Assembly: GCF_004216855.1 (NCBI RefSeq)
Contig: NZ_SGXT01000015.1
Location: forward strand, 245,028-309,027
Source: Microcella alkaliphila
GTDB lineage: Bacteria; Actinomycetota; Actinomycetes; Actinomycetales; Microbacteriaceae
DNA length: 64,000 nt
Direction: 5' to 3'
Part shown: positions 12,727 to 24,405 of the stretch, in pieces
Layout: each line of letters opens with the position of its first letter
Numbering within the stretch: the first letter of the stretch is position 1
Notes under the pieces: generated by a model
The model's database searches: none
What the model saw: the letters and a program-made list of their open reading frames with translations, nothing else
Told to the model about the DNA's origin: nothing
Position numbers and translations under genes: made by a program

Positions 12727-14624
12727 GCGCGGCCGTGACGTCCGCACGGCACGGGGTGCTCGACGGGGCCGGCGCGCGCGATCGTGCGGTTCGCGTGTGG
12801 GCGCCCCGTGCATCCGTTGTTCGCCTGCATCGGGAGCGTGACGGCCTTATCGAACGCCTCGCCATGGATGCCCAGCCCGGTGGCTGGTTCGCCCTCGAGC
12901 AGGCGCTGCGCGTCGGCGACCGCTACGGGTTCCTGCTCGACGACGATGAGCATCCGCTGCCGGACCCGGCGTCGCGGCGGCAGCCGGACGGCGTCCACGG
13001 GCTGAGCGCCGTCGACGACCCGGCATCCCACGAGTGGCGCGACCAGCATTGGACGGGCCGGCAGCTGGCCGGCAGCGTCATCTACGAGCTGCACCTCGGC
13101 ACCTTCACCCCCGACGGCACGCTCGACGCCGCGATCGGCCGGCTTGACCACCTCGTCGAGCTCGGCATCGACCTCGTCGAGCTGCTGCCCGTGAACGGGT
13201 TCAACGGTACGCACAACTGGGGCTACGACGGGGTGTTGTGGCACACGGTGCACGAGGGGTACGGGGGCCCCGCCGCCTACCGCCGCTTCGTCGATGCCTG
13301 CCACGCCCGCGGGCTCGGCGTCGTGCAGGACGTTGTGTACAACCACCTCGGGCCGAGCGGCAACTACCTGCCGCGCTTCGGCCCGTACCTCCGCGACGGC
13401 TCGGCGAACACGTGGGGCGACTCGGTCGCGGTCGACACCCCCGAGGTGCGCCGGTTCATCCTCGACAACCTCGCCATGTGGTTCGACGACTTCCACGTCG
13501 ACGGCCTGCGGCTCGACGCCGTGCACGCGCTCGTGGACGACCCGGACGACCACATTCTCGAGGCGATGGCCGTCGAGACGGATGCGCGCAGCGCGCGCCT
13601 TCGCCGCCCGCTGTCGCTGATCGCTGAGAGCGACATGAACGACCCGCGGCTGATCCTGCCGCGCGAGGCCGGTGGCTACGGACTGACCGCGCAGTGGAGC
13701 GACGACCACCACCACGCCATGCACGTCGCGGTGTCGGGCGAGACGGCCGGCTACTACGCCGACTTCGCCGACCCGGGTGCGCTCGTGAAGACCTCGACGC
13801 GGGGCTTTTTCCACGACGGCACCTTCTCGAGCTTCCGCGAGCGCGACCACGGCGCGCCGATCCCGCCCGAGGTGCCGTTCTGGCGACTCGTCACCTGCGC
13901 GCAGAATCACGACCAGATCGGTAACCGCGCCGCGGGCGACCGGCTCTCCCAGACGCTGACCGACGACCAGCTCGCGGTGCTCGCCGTGCTGAACCTCACG
14001 AGCGCCTCGACGCCGATGCTGTTCATGGGAGAGGAATGGGGCGCGCAGACCCCCTGGCAGTTCTTCACCTCGCACCCCGAGCCTGAGCTCGGAAAGGCCA
14101 CCGCCGAGGGTCGGCTCGCCGAGTTCGTGAAGATGGGCTGGGACGAATCGGTTGTGCCGAACCCGCAAGACCCCGGCACGTTCACCCGTTCTCGCCTCGA
14201 CTGGGCAGAGATCGACCCCGACCACGAGGGCACCGCGCGGCATCGCCGCCTGCTCACCCTGCACCGCGACCTCATCGCGCTGCGGAAGGCCGTGCCCGAG
14301 CTGACCGACCCCCGCTTCGTGCACGCGGCGAGCGCGTCGGGGCCGGCGACCGCGGCCGCCGACTACCCTCTTGCATGGTTCCGCCTCGATCGCGGAGCCG
14401 CGCTGACCGCCGGCGCGGGCGGCCTCGTCAGCGTCTGCGTCGCATTCGCCGAGCCGGCGACGATTGCCCTGCCGGTCGACCCCGGCGACGAGTCGCCGCG
14501 CCTGCTGTTCTCGACAACGTCGGATGCCCGACTCGCGCCGCCAGCGGAGGAAGCCCTCGCAACGGACACCCCCGCGACGATCACCCTCGGACCGTGGAGC
14601 GCCGCGGTCGTGCGCCTGCGCTGA
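12723..14624 (+). CDS. treZ: Malto-oligosyltrehalose trehalohydrolase
   Basis: A 633-residue GH13 enzyme that releases trehalose from maltooligosyl trehalose. An N-terminal beta domain (about 1-100) precedes the barrel. Catalytic acids are Asp265 (GLRLDAVHA), Glu302 (LIAESDMND) and Asp397 (AQNHDQIGN). Starts with GTG overlapping treY, closing a three-gene glycogen-to-trehalose operon. Trehalose serves as osmolyte, stress protectant and mycolate/carbon carrier in actinobacteria. Confidence 0.93.
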   Translation: MSAAVTSARHGVLDGAGARDRAVRVWAPRASVVRLHRERDGLIERLAMDAQPGGWFALEQALRVGDRYGFLLDDDEHPLPDPASRRQPDGVHGLSAVDDPASHEWRDQHWTGRQLAGSVIYELHLGTFTPDGTLDAAIGRLDHLVELGIDLVELLPVNGFNGTHNWGYDGVLWHTVHEGYGGPAAYRRFVDACHARGLGVVQDVVYNHLGPSGNYLPRFGPYLRDGSANTWGDSVAVDTPEVRRFILDNLAMWFDDFHVDGLRLDAVHALVDDPDDHILEAMAVETDARSARLRRPLSLIAESDMNDPRLILPREAGGYGLTAQWSDDHHHAMHVAVSGETAGYYADFADPGALVKTSTRGFFHDGTFSSFRERDHGAPIPPEVPFWRLVTCAQNHDQIGNRAAGDRLSQTLTDDQLAVLAVLNLTSASTPMLFMGEEWGAQTPWQFFTSHPEPELGKATAEGRLAEFVKMGWDESVVPNPQDPGTFTRSRLDWAEIDPDHEGTARHRRLLTLHRDLIALRKAVPELTDPRFVHAASASGPATAAADYPLAWFRLDRGAALTAGAGGLVSVCVAFAEPATIALPVDPGDESPRLLFSTTSDARLAPPAEEALATDTPATITLGPWSAAVVRLR

Positions 14625-14639
14625 CTGAGCCTGCCGCGG

Positions 14640-15137
14640 CTACACCCCGCCGCCGATGCCGATCGCGACGAGCAGCAGGGTCGGCGCGAGGCCGAGCAGC
14701 AGCGCGGCGACGAGGGCGACGGTGGCGATGCCGCGCCCGCCGAGCTGCGGGGCACGCTTCAGCGCCCGCAGCGCGAACACGACCGTGGCGATGGCGGCCG
14801 CCGTGGCGATCGCCAGTGCGACGAGGATCACGCTGATCTGCTCGACGCCGGGCCCCGTGAGGAACCCGCCGGCGACGACCTGCTGCAGGGCGAAGCCGCC
14901 GAGGGTCGCGACGAGCCCCCAGCGGGCGATGCGCGCATCCCGGTTGGGGCCGGGGCGCAGCGACCGGGTGACGGCCGGGCTGAACGCTGAGAACGGGTCG
15001 GGCTCTTTCTTCGCGGGCCCGATCAGCTGCTCGCCGTCGTACCACCGCTCGTAGCCGGGCCGCTCGGGGTCGGGCTGCCAGCCCGGAGCGTTCGGGTCAT
15101 CCAGCTCGTCGAGCTCATCGCGTTCGTCGTGCGCCAC
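14640..15137 (-). CDS. DUF2510 small membrane protein (copy 1)
   Basis: A 165-residue protein. The acidic N terminus is followed by a DUF2510 motif (PGWQPDPERPGYERWYDGE, about 18-36), a motif PGPNRDARIARWGLV near 66, and two to three membrane helices. Function unknown. It is a paralogue of the protein at 16039-16548, which has the same order of motifs. GTG start; CAGAAT lies 6 nt upstream and could be a -10 of a leaderless mRNA. It converges on treZ. Confidence 0.75.
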   Translation of the reverse strand: MAHDERDELDELDDPNAPGWQPDPERPGYERWYDGEQLIGPAKKEPDPFSAFSPAVTRSLRPGPNRDARIARWGLVATLGGFALQQVVAGGFLTGPGVEQISVILVALAIATAAAIATVVFALRALKRAPQLGGRGIATVALVAALLLGLAPTLLLVAIGIGGGV

Positions 15138-15173
15138 GCCGCCATTCTGCCGCCCGGCGCTGAGCGCATGCCG

Positions 15174-15995
15174 CTACAGCTCGTAGCGGTACGACAGCTC
15201 GGCCGGGTAGTCGCCGTGCGCCGTCAGCTGCGCCGCCGCCTCCGCGAGGTGGTGCAACGTCAGCCCGAGGATCTGCGGCCCGAACGAGATGCGCCCCACG
15301 CCCAGCTCGGCGAGGCGGCTGATCGGCAGGTATCCGGGATGCGCGAACACCGCGATCGGCGCGCGCACCTTTTCGACGGCGTCGGCCACCATCTGCTCGT
15401 CCCGAAGCCCCAGCATGAAAATGCTGGTGGCACCGGCGTCGACGTACGCGTTGGCTCGGTCGATCGCCTCGCCCCAGTTGTCGGGGCTGCCGGCGAGGGT
15501 GTCGGTGCGCGCGTTGATCGCGAGCGGAACGCCCGCGGCGTCGGCTGCGGCCCGCGCCGCGGCGACCCGAGACGCCGCCTCCTCGAGCGGCCGGCGGTCG
15601 CTCGTCGCTCCGGCTATCGAGTCTTCGATGTTCATGCCGGCCGCGCCCGCCTCGATGAGGCGCGCGACGTTCTCGCCGACGCCCCGAGCATCCGGTGCGT
15701 AGCCGCGCTCGAAGTCGACGCTGACGGGCAGGTCACTCGACGCGGTGATGCGCCGAGCGGCGTCGAGAGCCATGTCGACGCTCATGCCCTCGCCGTCTTC
15801 GACCCCGTAGGCGTAGGCGACCGAGTGGCTGGCCGTCGCGAGCGCACGCACGCCGGGGGTGCGCGCGACGATGCGTGCCGTCATGGCGTCCCACACGTTG
15901 ACCACCACGAGCGGGTCGCCGGCAACGTGCAGCGCTGCGAGCGCGGCGGCTTTTTCGGCGGTGGTGGGCGGCGTCAGGTCAGCGGCATCACTCAT
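15174..15995 (-). CDS. Isocitrate lyase/PEP mutase family protein
   Basis: A 273-residue ICL/PEPM-superfamily barrel enzyme. Typical segments are NVWDAMTARI (about 34-43), VSVDFERGY, MNIEDSIAG and INARTDT. The Cys-containing isocitrate lyase loop is absent, so a carboxyphosphonoenolpyruvate mutase-like or oxaloacetate/methylisocitrate-related C-C or C-P lyase is more likely; substrate cannot be assigned. It sits between two DUF2510 paralogues on the same strand. Confidence 0.82.
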   Translation of the reverse strand: MSDAADLTPPTTAEKAAALAALHVAGDPLVVVNVWDAMTARIVARTPGVRALATASHSVAYAYGVEDGEGMSVDMALDAARRITASSDLPVSVDFERGYAPDARGVGENVARLIEAGAAGMNIEDSIAGATSDRRPLEEAASRVAAARAAADAAGVPLAINARTDTLAGSPDNWGEAIDRANAYVDAGATSIFMLGLRDEQMVADAVEKVRAPIAVFAHPGYLPISRLAELGVGRISFGPQILGLTLHHLAEAAAQLTAHGDYPAELSYRYEL

Positions 15996-16038
15996 GCCCT
16001 CACCCTGTCACGGCGGGCGGGCCGGCGACAGGTCCGAT

Positions 16039-16548
16039 TCAGTACAGCTGGAACCCCATGAGCGCGTACGCGAGCAGAAACGACAGCGGCGTCGCCCCCA
16101 AAACGACCGCGACGGTGAGTGCGGCGACGGCCGATGCGCGTCCGCCCAGACGGTCGGCGCGCTTCATGCCGCGGTAGCCGTAGAAGGCGGTAATAACGGC
16201 GGCGAGGGAGGCCGCCACGATCGAGGCCACGATGACGGGAGGCTCGACGAATCCGAGTCCGACGACTTCGGCGGTGGTGATCCACGCCTGCACAAAGAAG
16301 GTCGCGAGCGTCCCGACGAGCCCGTAGCGGGCGATGCGAGCATCCCGGTTGGGGCCCGGCCAGAAGGCCCGCTTCCAGTTGGGGTCGAACGCGGCGCCCG
16401 GCCGAGGCGACTTGTGCACCCAGCGGGTGTACCGCTCGCCGTCCCACCAGCGCTCCCACCCGTCACGCTCGGGGTCGGGTTGCCAGCCGGGGCGGCTCGG
16501 GTCGTCCTCGTGGTCGTCGTCGATGTCGGCGGGGGAGTGCAGCGTCAC
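16039..16548 (-). CDS. DUF2510 small membrane protein (copy 2)
   Basis: A 169-residue paralogue of the protein at 14640-15137: acidic start, RPGWQPDPERDGWERWWDGE, then WPGPNRDARIARYGLVGTL and several membrane helices. The GTG at 16548 was chosen because it aligns with copy 1 and has CACAAT 6 nt upstream; an in-frame ATG at 16590 would add 14 residues without similarity. Function unknown; DUF2510 is common in actinobacterial membrane or wall-associated proteins. Confidence 0.7.
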   Translation of the reverse strand: MTLHSPADIDDDHEDDPSRPGWQPDPERDGWERWWDGERYTRWVHKSPRPGAAFDPNWKRAFWPGPNRDARIARYGLVGTLATFFVQAWITTAEVVGLGFVEPPVIVASIVAASLAAVITAFYGYRGMKRADRLGGRASAVAALTVAVVLGATPLSFLLAYALMGFQLY

Positions 16549-16599
16549 TCCACCATTGTGCGACCGCCTCCCCGCGGGGGCGGCCCCCATTCTCGGCTG

Positions 16600-18024
16600 C
16601 TATTCAGCAGCGACGCGCGCGGGCGGCCGGACGAAGATGAGGAGGATGCCCCCGATCAGGAGGATCAGCGAGATGCCGAGGATGCCGTACAGCGTCTGGC
16701 TGGCGGCGATGGCGATGAACACACCCCAGAGCAGCGACGCCATCCAGCCAGCGGCGCGGCCGGTCGTGGCGTACAGGCCGAACACCTCACCCTCTTTGCC
16801 CGCCGGCGTGACGCGGGCGAGGAAGGAGCGGGAGGCGGCCTGCGCCGGCCCCACGAACATCGCGAGCACGATGCCGGCGCCCCAGAAGAGGCCGGCGCCG
16901 AGCTCGGCGAAGAAGAACACGGTGAGCGTGCAGAGCACGAGGCCGAAGACCGAGACGAGGATGACGCGCTTCGGCCCGAAGCGGTCATCGAGACGGCCGG
17001 CGAGAATCGTCGAGACGCCGGCGACGATGTTCAGCGCGATGCCGAAGATGACGAGGTCGGTGAATCCGAAGCCGAAGACGATCGCCGCGATCACCGAGCC
17101 GAACACGAACACGGCCGAGAGCCCGTCGCGGTACACGGCGCTGGCGAGCAGGAACCAGAACGTGGGCCGCGTCTCGCGGTAGAGACGCGCAATGCTGCGG
17201 ACGAGTTCGACGTAGCTGCGGAAGAAGCCCACTTTTTCTTCGGCGGCGAGCTTCGGTGGTTCGGGCACGCTGAGGAAGATCGGGATGGAGAACAGGATCG
17301 TCCAGATCGTTGCGCCGGCGGCAATCAGCTGGAAGGTGGTGGCGGCGTCGCCGTCGAGGATGCCGCCGAGGATCAGCCCGACGACGATCGCGAGCGCCAC
17401 GATGCCGCCGAGGTAGCCGAAGCCCCAGCCAAGGCCCGACACCTTGCCGACCGTCGTGGGAGTCGAGACCGAGATCAGCAGGGCGTTGTAGTTGACGTTC
17501 GCGATTTCGGCGAACACGCTGCCGATGGCGATGAGGGCAACCCCGAGGAAGAACCACTCCGTGCCGGGAGGCAGCAGCGCCATGCCCAACTGCGCGACGA
17601 CGAGGAGGGCGGTGAAGACGAACAGCGACATCTTCTGTCGCCCTGCGCGGTCTGCCCTTTGCCCGAGCACCGGCGCGAGCAGGAGGATCGCGAAGCCGGC
17701 GATCGTGATGCCGAAGCCCAGCAGGCTCGCGAGCTGGCCGAGGGCTGCCTCTTCCCCCGGGGTGCCGATGGCCTCGGGGTCGATGAAGAAGGTGCTGGTC
17801 AGGTAGCTGGGCACCCACACGAACGTGATGAGCACGGTGTTGAAGGGTTGCGTCGCCCAGTCCCAGAACGCCCAGGCGAACACCCGCTTGCGCGGAACCT
17901 GCACGTCTTTCTGCAGGTCGAGCCCCATGACGCTGACAGCGCCGGTGCGCGCGGTCACGGGAATGGTCTTGTCGGTGGGGTGGGAGATCGGCCCGACGCC
18001 GTTGTCGGAGGGGTGCTCGCTCAT
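16600..18024 (-). CDS. MFS permease, UMF1/Atg22-like
   Basis: A 474-residue 12-helix transporter. The N-terminal 45 residues are hydrophilic, then WAFWDWATQPFNTVL, characteristic of the UMF1 (vacuole effluxer Atg22-like) branch, and a cytoplasmic loop between helices 6 and 7 rich in charged residues (about 235-265). Substrate unknown; amino-acid or sugar efflux are possibilities known for the branch. The ATG has TAGCGT 6 nt upstream (leaderless). It diverges from the dnaK operon, so the HAIR at 18083 lies between both promoters. Confidence 0.82.
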   Translation of the reverse strand: MSEHPSDNGVGPISHPTDKTIPVTARTGAVSVMGLDLQKDVQVPRKRVFAWAFWDWATQPFNTVLITFVWVPSYLTSTFFIDPEAIGTPGEEAALGQLASLLGFGITIAGFAILLLAPVLGQRADRAGRQKMSLFVFTALLVVAQLGMALLPPGTEWFFLGVALIAIGSVFAEIANVNYNALLISVSTPTTVGKVSGLGWGFGYLGGIVALAIVVGLILGGILDGDAATTFQLIAAGATIWTILFSIPIFLSVPEPPKLAAEEKVGFFRSYVELVRSIARLYRETRPTFWFLLASAVYRDGLSAVFVFGSVIAAIVFGFGFTDLVIFGIALNIVAGVSTILAGRLDDRFGPKRVILVSVFGLVLCTLTVFFFAELGAGLFWGAGIVLAMFVGPAQAASRSFLARVTPAGKEGEVFGLYATTGRAAGWMASLLWGVFIAIAASQTLYGILGISLILLIGGILLIFVRPPARVAAE

Positions 18025-18030
18025 GCGTTC

Positions 18031-18036
18031 ACGCTA
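18031..18036 (-). promoter_or_regulatory. -10 hexamer of UMF1-like MFS gene
   Basis: TAGCGT on the minus strand ends 6 nt before the ATG at 18024; likely leaderless. Confidence 0.45.
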
Positions 18037-18082
18037 ACCCCGCGCGGTGAACGGCCGGTAGCGCGACGCGAACTTCCTGAGA

Positions 18083-18103
18083 GTTGAGTCTGCGTGACGC
18101 AAG
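18083..18103 (+). promoter_or_regulatory. HAIR operator 1 (HspR site), imperfect
   Basis: GTTGAGT-N7-ACGCAAG matches the HspR-associated inverted repeat CTTGAGT-N7-ACTCAAG at 12 of 14 positions. It lies 124 nt before dnaK and 59 nt before the divergent MFS gene, so it could touch both promoters. HspR is encoded at the end of the dnaK operon. Confidence 0.75.
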
Positions 18104-18118
18104 TTTGCGCCGCTCGAC

Positions 18119-20089
<1,971 letters not shown>

Positions 20090-20093
20090 TCCG

Positions 20094-20750
20094 ATGTCGG
20101 CCAAGAAGCGTAAGAAGGGCCGGGACGAGACTCCCGACGAGAGTGCCGATGGCGCGGCGACGAGTGAGGGTGGCGTCCCGGAGGACGTCGCCCCCCTCGC
20201 CGAAGATGGCGCGCCGACCGACGCGGAGGAGGTCGACGAGCTGATCGAGGCCGAAGACGCCGACGTTGAGGTGTCGGAGTCGGGCAACAGTCTCGACGCC
20301 GACATCGACCACATCCTCTCCGAGGCGGGGCAGGCTGAGATCGCCGAGTACCGCGACCGCGCCGCGCGCGCGGAGGCGGAGCTCGCAAACTTCCGCACCC
20401 GCGTCGAGCGCGACCGCGCGGCGAACCGCGAGGCCGTGATCGCCGAGGTGATTCGCACATTGCTGCCCGCGATCGACGACCTCGACCGCGCTGCGCAGCA
20501 CGGCGACCTCGAGGGCAGTCCGCTCGAACTGGTCGCGCAGAAGCTACGCACCAGTTTCGAGAAGTATGGGCTGCGTAAGGTCGGCGAGGTCGGCGAGGTG
20601 TTCGACCCGAATTTCCACGAGGCGATCGTGCAGCTGCCGAAGCCCGACGTGACCGCCAACGAAGTGGGCGACGTGATTGAGGTCGGCTACGCGTTGAACG
20701 ACCGGCTGATCCGGCCCGCGAAGGTGGCGGTCTTCACCCCCGAGAGCTAG
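20094..20750 (+). CDS. grpE: Nucleotide exchange factor GrpE
   Basis: A 218-residue GrpE. The first about 75 residues are Glu/Asp-rich and disordered, then a coiled coil (EIAEYRDRAARAEAELANFR) and the beta-wing domain (FEKYGLRKVGEVGE, FDPNFHEAI). The ATG lies 4 nt after the dnaK stop; a longer open frame upstream overlaps dnaK and is not used. It releases ADP from DnaK. dnaJ follows after 9 nt. Confidence 0.93.
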   Translation: MSAKKRKKGRDETPDESADGAATSEGGVPEDVAPLAEDGAPTDAEEVDELIEAEDADVEVSESGNSLDADIDHILSEAGQAEIAEYRDRAARAEAELANFRTRVERDRAANREAVIAEVIRTLLPAIDDLDRAAQHGDLEGSPLELVAQKLRTSFEKYGLRKVGEVGEVFDPNFHEAIVQLPKPDVTANEVGDVIEVGYALNDRLIRPAKVAVFTPES

Positions 20751-20759
20751 GAGGCGTTC

Positions 20760-21728
20760 GTGGCCAGTAACGACTGGTTCGAGAAGGACTTCTACGCAAC
20801 CCTCGGGGTGCAGAAGAACGTCAGTGACGCCGAGCTGAAGAAGGTCTACCGCAAGCTCGCGCGGCAGTACCACCCCGACTCCAATCAGGGAGACGCGGCC
20901 GCCGAGGCGCGCTTCAAGTCGATCAGCGAGGCCTATGCCGTGCTGAGCGACCCGCAGCAGCGCGCCGAGTACGACCAGCTGCGCGCGATGGGCTCGGGTG
21001 CCCGCTTCACGGCGGGCGGCTCCCCGGGCGGCTTCGAGGACGTCTTCGGCGGGATGTTCGGCGGGCCCTCCCGAGGACGGCCCGCCGCTGGCGGCTTCGA
21101 CGACATCTTCGGCGGCCTCTTCGGCGGCGGTCAGGGGTTCTCTGGCGGTGCCGGCGCGGGCTTCCGCGGTGGGCCTCAGAAGGGACGAGACCAGACGGCC
21201 GAGGTAAGCCTCGAGTTCATGACGGCGGTGTCGGGTGACACGGTGCAGCTCGAACGTCAGAGCGGCCGACCCCTCACGGTGAAGATCCCCGCGGGCGTTG
21301 CTGACGGTCAGAAGATCCGATTGAAGGGCAAGGGCGAGCCGAGCCTCACGGGAGGCGAGCCGGGCGATCTGGTGCTGACCGTCAAGGTGCGCCCGCATCC
21401 GGTCTTCACGCGCGACGGGCTGAACCTGCGCCTTGACGTGCCAGTCACGTTCGTCGAGGCCGCGCTCGGCGCCACGATCGAGGTGCCGACGCTGGGTGGC
21501 GAGCCGGTGCGGCTCAAGGTCGCGCCGGGCACCCCCAGCGGCCGGGTGCTGCGGGTCAAGGGGCGTGGTGTCTCGAGCGCGAAGGGCACGGGCGACCTGC
21601 TTGCCACCCTGCAGGTCGCGGTGCCGTCGCACCTAAGCGCCGAAGCACAAAAGAAGCTCGAAGCCTTCGCCAAGACCCTGCCCGACGAGAACCCCCGTGA
21701 CGACCTCCTGCTGAAGGCGCGCGGCTAG
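20760..21728 (+). CDS. dnaJ: DnaJ-type co-chaperone without zinc finger
   Basis: A 322-residue class II J protein (CbpA-like). The J domain spans about 9-75 with HPD in RQYHPDSN, then a Gly/Phe-rich stretch (about 80-140) and the C-terminal substrate-binding repeats. The four CxxCxGxG zinc modules of class I DnaJ are absent. Starts with GTG 9 nt after grpE behind GGAGG. In the HspR operon this J protein is the DnaK partner; a class I DnaJ is probably encoded elsewhere. Confidence 0.93.
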   Translation: MASNDWFEKDFYATLGVQKNVSDAELKKVYRKLARQYHPDSNQGDAAAEARFKSISEAYAVLSDPQQRAEYDQLRAMGSGARFTAGGSPGGFEDVFGGMFGGPSRGRPAAGGFDDIFGGLFGGGQGFSGGAGAGFRGGPQKGRDQTAEVSLEFMTAVSGDTVQLERQSGRPLTVKIPAGVADGQKIRLKGKGEPSLTGGEPGDLVLTVKVRPHPVFTRDGLNLRLDVPVTFVEAALGATIEVPTLGGEPVRLKVAPGTPSGRVLRVKGRGVSSAKGTGDLLATLQVAVPSHLSAEAQKKLEAFAKTLPDENPRDDLLLKARG

Positions 21729-21760
21729 ATCTGGCGCCAACGACCCGCGAGGAGGCGAGA

Positions 21761-22186
21761 ATGAGCACCGTGGACGAGAACACCCCGATGTTCGCGATCG
21801 GATTTGCGGCCGAGCTCGCCGGCATGCATCCGCAGACGCTCAGGCAATACGACCGGCTCGGCCTTGTTTCGCCCACCCGCACGGCGGGGCAGAGTCGCCG
21901 CTACTCGATGCGCGACGTCGTGCAGCTGCGCGAGATCGCGCGGCTCAGCTCGGAGGGCCTGAACCTCGAGGGAATCCGTCGCATCCTCGAGCTCGAGAAC
22001 GAGGTCCAGGCGTTGCGCGGTCGCGTCCGTGAGCTCGAGACGGCGCTCGCCGACGAACTGCTGAAGAGCCCGGGCCGGCGCGTTTTTGCCGCCGGCGCGG
22101 AGGGCGAGGTCGTGTCGATCAAGGCGGGCACGCGCATCCAGAAAGCGAACCAGCTGGTCATCTGGCGACCGTTCCGACGCGGCTAG
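21761..22186 (+). CDS. hspR: Heat-shock repressor HspR (MerR family)
   Basis: A 141-residue MerR-type regulator. The winged helix starts at about residue 9 (FAAELAGMHPQTLRQYDRLGLVSP), followed by RRYSMRDVVQLREI and a Leu-rich coiled coil (about 70-95). As last gene of dnaK-grpE-dnaJ-hspR it closes an autoregulatory loop: HspR with DnaK binds HAIR repeats. Three HAIR candidates occur here, two before dnaK and a perfect one before clpB. Confidence 0.93.
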   Translation: MSTVDENTPMFAIGFAAELAGMHPQTLRQYDRLGLVSPTRTAGQSRRYSMRDVVQLREIARLSSEGLNLEGIRRILELENEVQALRGRVRELETALADELLKSPGRRVFAAGAEGEVVSIKAGTRIQKANQLVIWRPFRRG

Positions 22187-22244
22187 GGCGTGTGCCCGCC
22201 CGCTCTACCCAGCCGGCTCAGCAGCGGCACCGTGGATTAGCCCG

Positions 22245-24317
22245 TTATCGGAAGGTGCTCGCCTCCGTCGCGACCCGCACGTCGGGTTCTGCCGCATCGT
22301 GCTTCGTCGTCAGCGGGAGTTCGACCGTGAAGCGCGTTCCGCCGAGCGGGGAATCGTCGATCGTCACCTGCCCGCCGGCGGACTCGACGAGCGCCTTGAC
22401 GATGGGCAGACCGAGGCCCGTGCCGGGCATCGCCAGCTTCGACTCGTCGGATGCGCGGAAGAATCGATCAAAGACACGATCGCGGTCGGCCTCTTCGATT
22501 CCCACGCCAGAATCATCGACCGTGACGACCCCCCGGTGACCCGCCACTCGTGTCTCGACACGCACTGTGCCCCCCGCGGGAGTGAACTTGATCGCATTGG
22601 ACAAGAGGTTGGTCAGCACTCGTCCGAGGCTGAGACGTTCCATGCCGACCGGGCGATCGCCCAGGCCGGTGCTCACCTGGATGGCGATGCCCGAGCGCTC
22701 TGCCGTGCGCCGCTGTTCGTCGATCGTGTCGATCACGACGGGGTCGAGTTCGCTCACGCCGACGCTGCGGTGCGTTTCCGGGTCGGCCAGCCGACCCAAC
22801 TCGAGCAGCTGTTCGACCGTCTCGGCCAAGCGGTGCGAGTTGCGCAGGATGATCTGCGCGGCCTGCTTGGTCTCGGCAGGGCCCGTGTCGTCGATCTCCT
22901 CCGCGAAGCCCAGGATGCTGGTGATCGGGGTGCGCAGTTCGTGGCTGACGGCGGAGACGAAGGCATCCTTCTGGCGGGCGAGCTCGCGCAACTCGACGGT
23001 CACGGCGTGTTCGCGTTCGAGCGTGCGCGCCAGCGCATCGCGGGCCGCAATCGTGTCGGTGATCTCCACCAGCTGCACGCCGACGGCCGTGTCCCCGTCG
23101 TCGGCGGCCGACGTGGCGCCGGCGAGGCTGGCGAACACCTGGAAGCTGCGCCCGTTCTCGAGAGTGACCTCCTGCGTCAGGTCGTTTTCGGGGTGCTTCA
23201 GCCAGCGCTCGAGGAGATCCTCGAGCCAGTTGTCGGTGCTCATGCGGTACCCGACGTCGTTCGCTTCGACGATCGTGAGCCGTCCGTCGGCCGAGCGGCG
23301 CAGGACGAGGAAACCCACCTGTGCTCCGATGAAGCCTCCGCGAAGGAGTGCCGTGCGCCGCTCCCGATCGACGATCAGGGCCTCGCGTTCACTGCGTCCA
23401 ACAGCGAGGAAGATCGTCGTGATGGCCGCGCAGATCATGAAGAGCTGCACGAGCTCGCCCGCGTCGTCGATGCCGTTCATGTCTCGGTACGGCCCGCCCA
23501 GCGCGATGTTGAGGCTGGGAATGAGAAGCGCAATGGCGGCGAGTTGAGCGACCACGTACAGCGGCCGGAATCGTGCCGCCGCCCACGCGAGCAGGGGGAA
23601 AAGGGTGAAGAGCATGGGCACGGGCAGTACCGGGGAGAAGATCACGGCGGCGAGGGCAAGCGTCACCGTGAACTGAGTGATCCCCTCCGCGATGCGGCCA
23701 GGCTTGACCATGAGTGGCCGTCGAGAGAACGGCACGAGCGCGATGGGTGCCATCAGCAGCAGCGCCGAGAGGTGCGAGAGGAACAGGGCCAGCCCCGTTC
23801 CCACCGGCTCGTCTCCACCCATCGTGAGGTGGATGAGGCCGCCCAGCAGTGCCACGCTGAGTGCGCCGGCGATCGCCGCGAGGAAGAACTGTCCGAGACC
23901 TCGGACGTTGTCGAGGCGTGCGTGCTCGCCGTGCCGACCGACGATCAGCACGACGATGAGCGCCTCCAGCACGAGCAGTATCGGTGTTGCGATGCTGAAC
24001 TCGACGGCTCGCCCGACGACGAGGTTGGCGAGCAGACCGGTCGCCGCGATGACGGCGAACGGTATCCAGATGGGTCCGCGAAACAGCAGGACGAGCAACA
24101 CGCCGGTGCCGGCCGCGGGCCACCAGATTGCCGCGGTGTCCCCCGGCGGGGTGTAGATCAGTGCGACGACACCGAGTCCGAGGGTGAGCAGGCTGAGGCC
24201 GATGGCGACGCCGAGGTGCACGCTCCGGCGCGCGGTGCGAATGCGCTGCGCCGGGTGCGGCGCCGAGTATTGCGGGCCCGCCTCACGGTCGGGGCTCGCC
24301 GACCGATCGTGCCTCAT
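22245..24317 (-). CDS. MASE1-type membrane sensor histidine kinase (paralogue)
   Basis: A 690-residue kinase with the same plan as the one at 347-2383. A MASE1-like membrane part (about 30-310, AAIWWPAAGTG near 64) is followed by a PAS-like region, HisKA with His459 in SAVSHELRTP, and HATPase_c with NLLSNAIKF and GTGLGLPIVKAL. No response regulator is adjacent, so it is an orphan here. The C-terminal about 25 residues are hydrophilic and unconserved. It converges on hspR with a 58-nt gap. Confidence 0.87.
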   Translation of the reverse strand: MRHDRSASPDREAGPQYSAPHPAQRIRTARRSVHLGVAIGLSLLTLGLGVVALIYTPPGDTAAIWWPAAGTGVLLVLLFRGPIWIPFAVIAATGLLANLVVGRAVEFSIATPILLVLEALIVVLIVGRHGEHARLDNVRGLGQFFLAAIAGALSVALLGGLIHLTMGGDEPVGTGLALFLSHLSALLLMAPIALVPFSRRPLMVKPGRIAEGITQFTVTLALAAVIFSPVLPVPMLFTLFPLLAWAAARFRPLYVVAQLAAIALLIPSLNIALGGPYRDMNGIDDAGELVQLFMICAAITTIFLAVGRSEREALIVDRERRTALLRGGFIGAQVGFLVLRRSADGRLTIVEANDVGYRMSTDNWLEDLLERWLKHPENDLTQEVTLENGRSFQVFASLAGATSAADDGDTAVGVQLVEITDTIAARDALARTLEREHAVTVELRELARQKDAFVSAVSHELRTPITSILGFAEEIDDTGPAETKQAAQIILRNSHRLAETVEQLLELGRLADPETHRSVGVSELDPVVIDTIDEQRRTAERSGIAIQVSTGLGDRPVGMERLSLGRVLTNLLSNAIKFTPAGGTVRVETRVAGHRGVVTVDDSGVGIEEADRDRVFDRFFRASDESKLAMPGTGLGLPIVKALVESAGGQVTIDDSPLGGTRFTVELPLTTKHDAAEPDVRVATEASTFR

Positions 24318-24393
24318 GGCGAGAATGTACCCCCGCGCCGCCCCATTTCCCTAGCGCGACGCCGCCCCCCGTTCGATGGTCGACCCTCCCGAC

Positions 24394-24399
24394 TAGCGT
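24394..24399 (+). promoter_or_regulatory. -10 hexamer of methyltransferase gene
   Basis: TAGCGT ends 6 nt before the GTG at 24406, supporting that start and a leaderless mRNA. Confidence 0.45.
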
Positions 24400-24405
24400 T
24401 AACGC

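Noticed and set aside
15859..18087. 742-codon open frame opposite the UMF1 permease
   Set aside because: Arg/Asp/Glu-rich shadow without domains; the minus strand encodes a clear 12-helix transporter.
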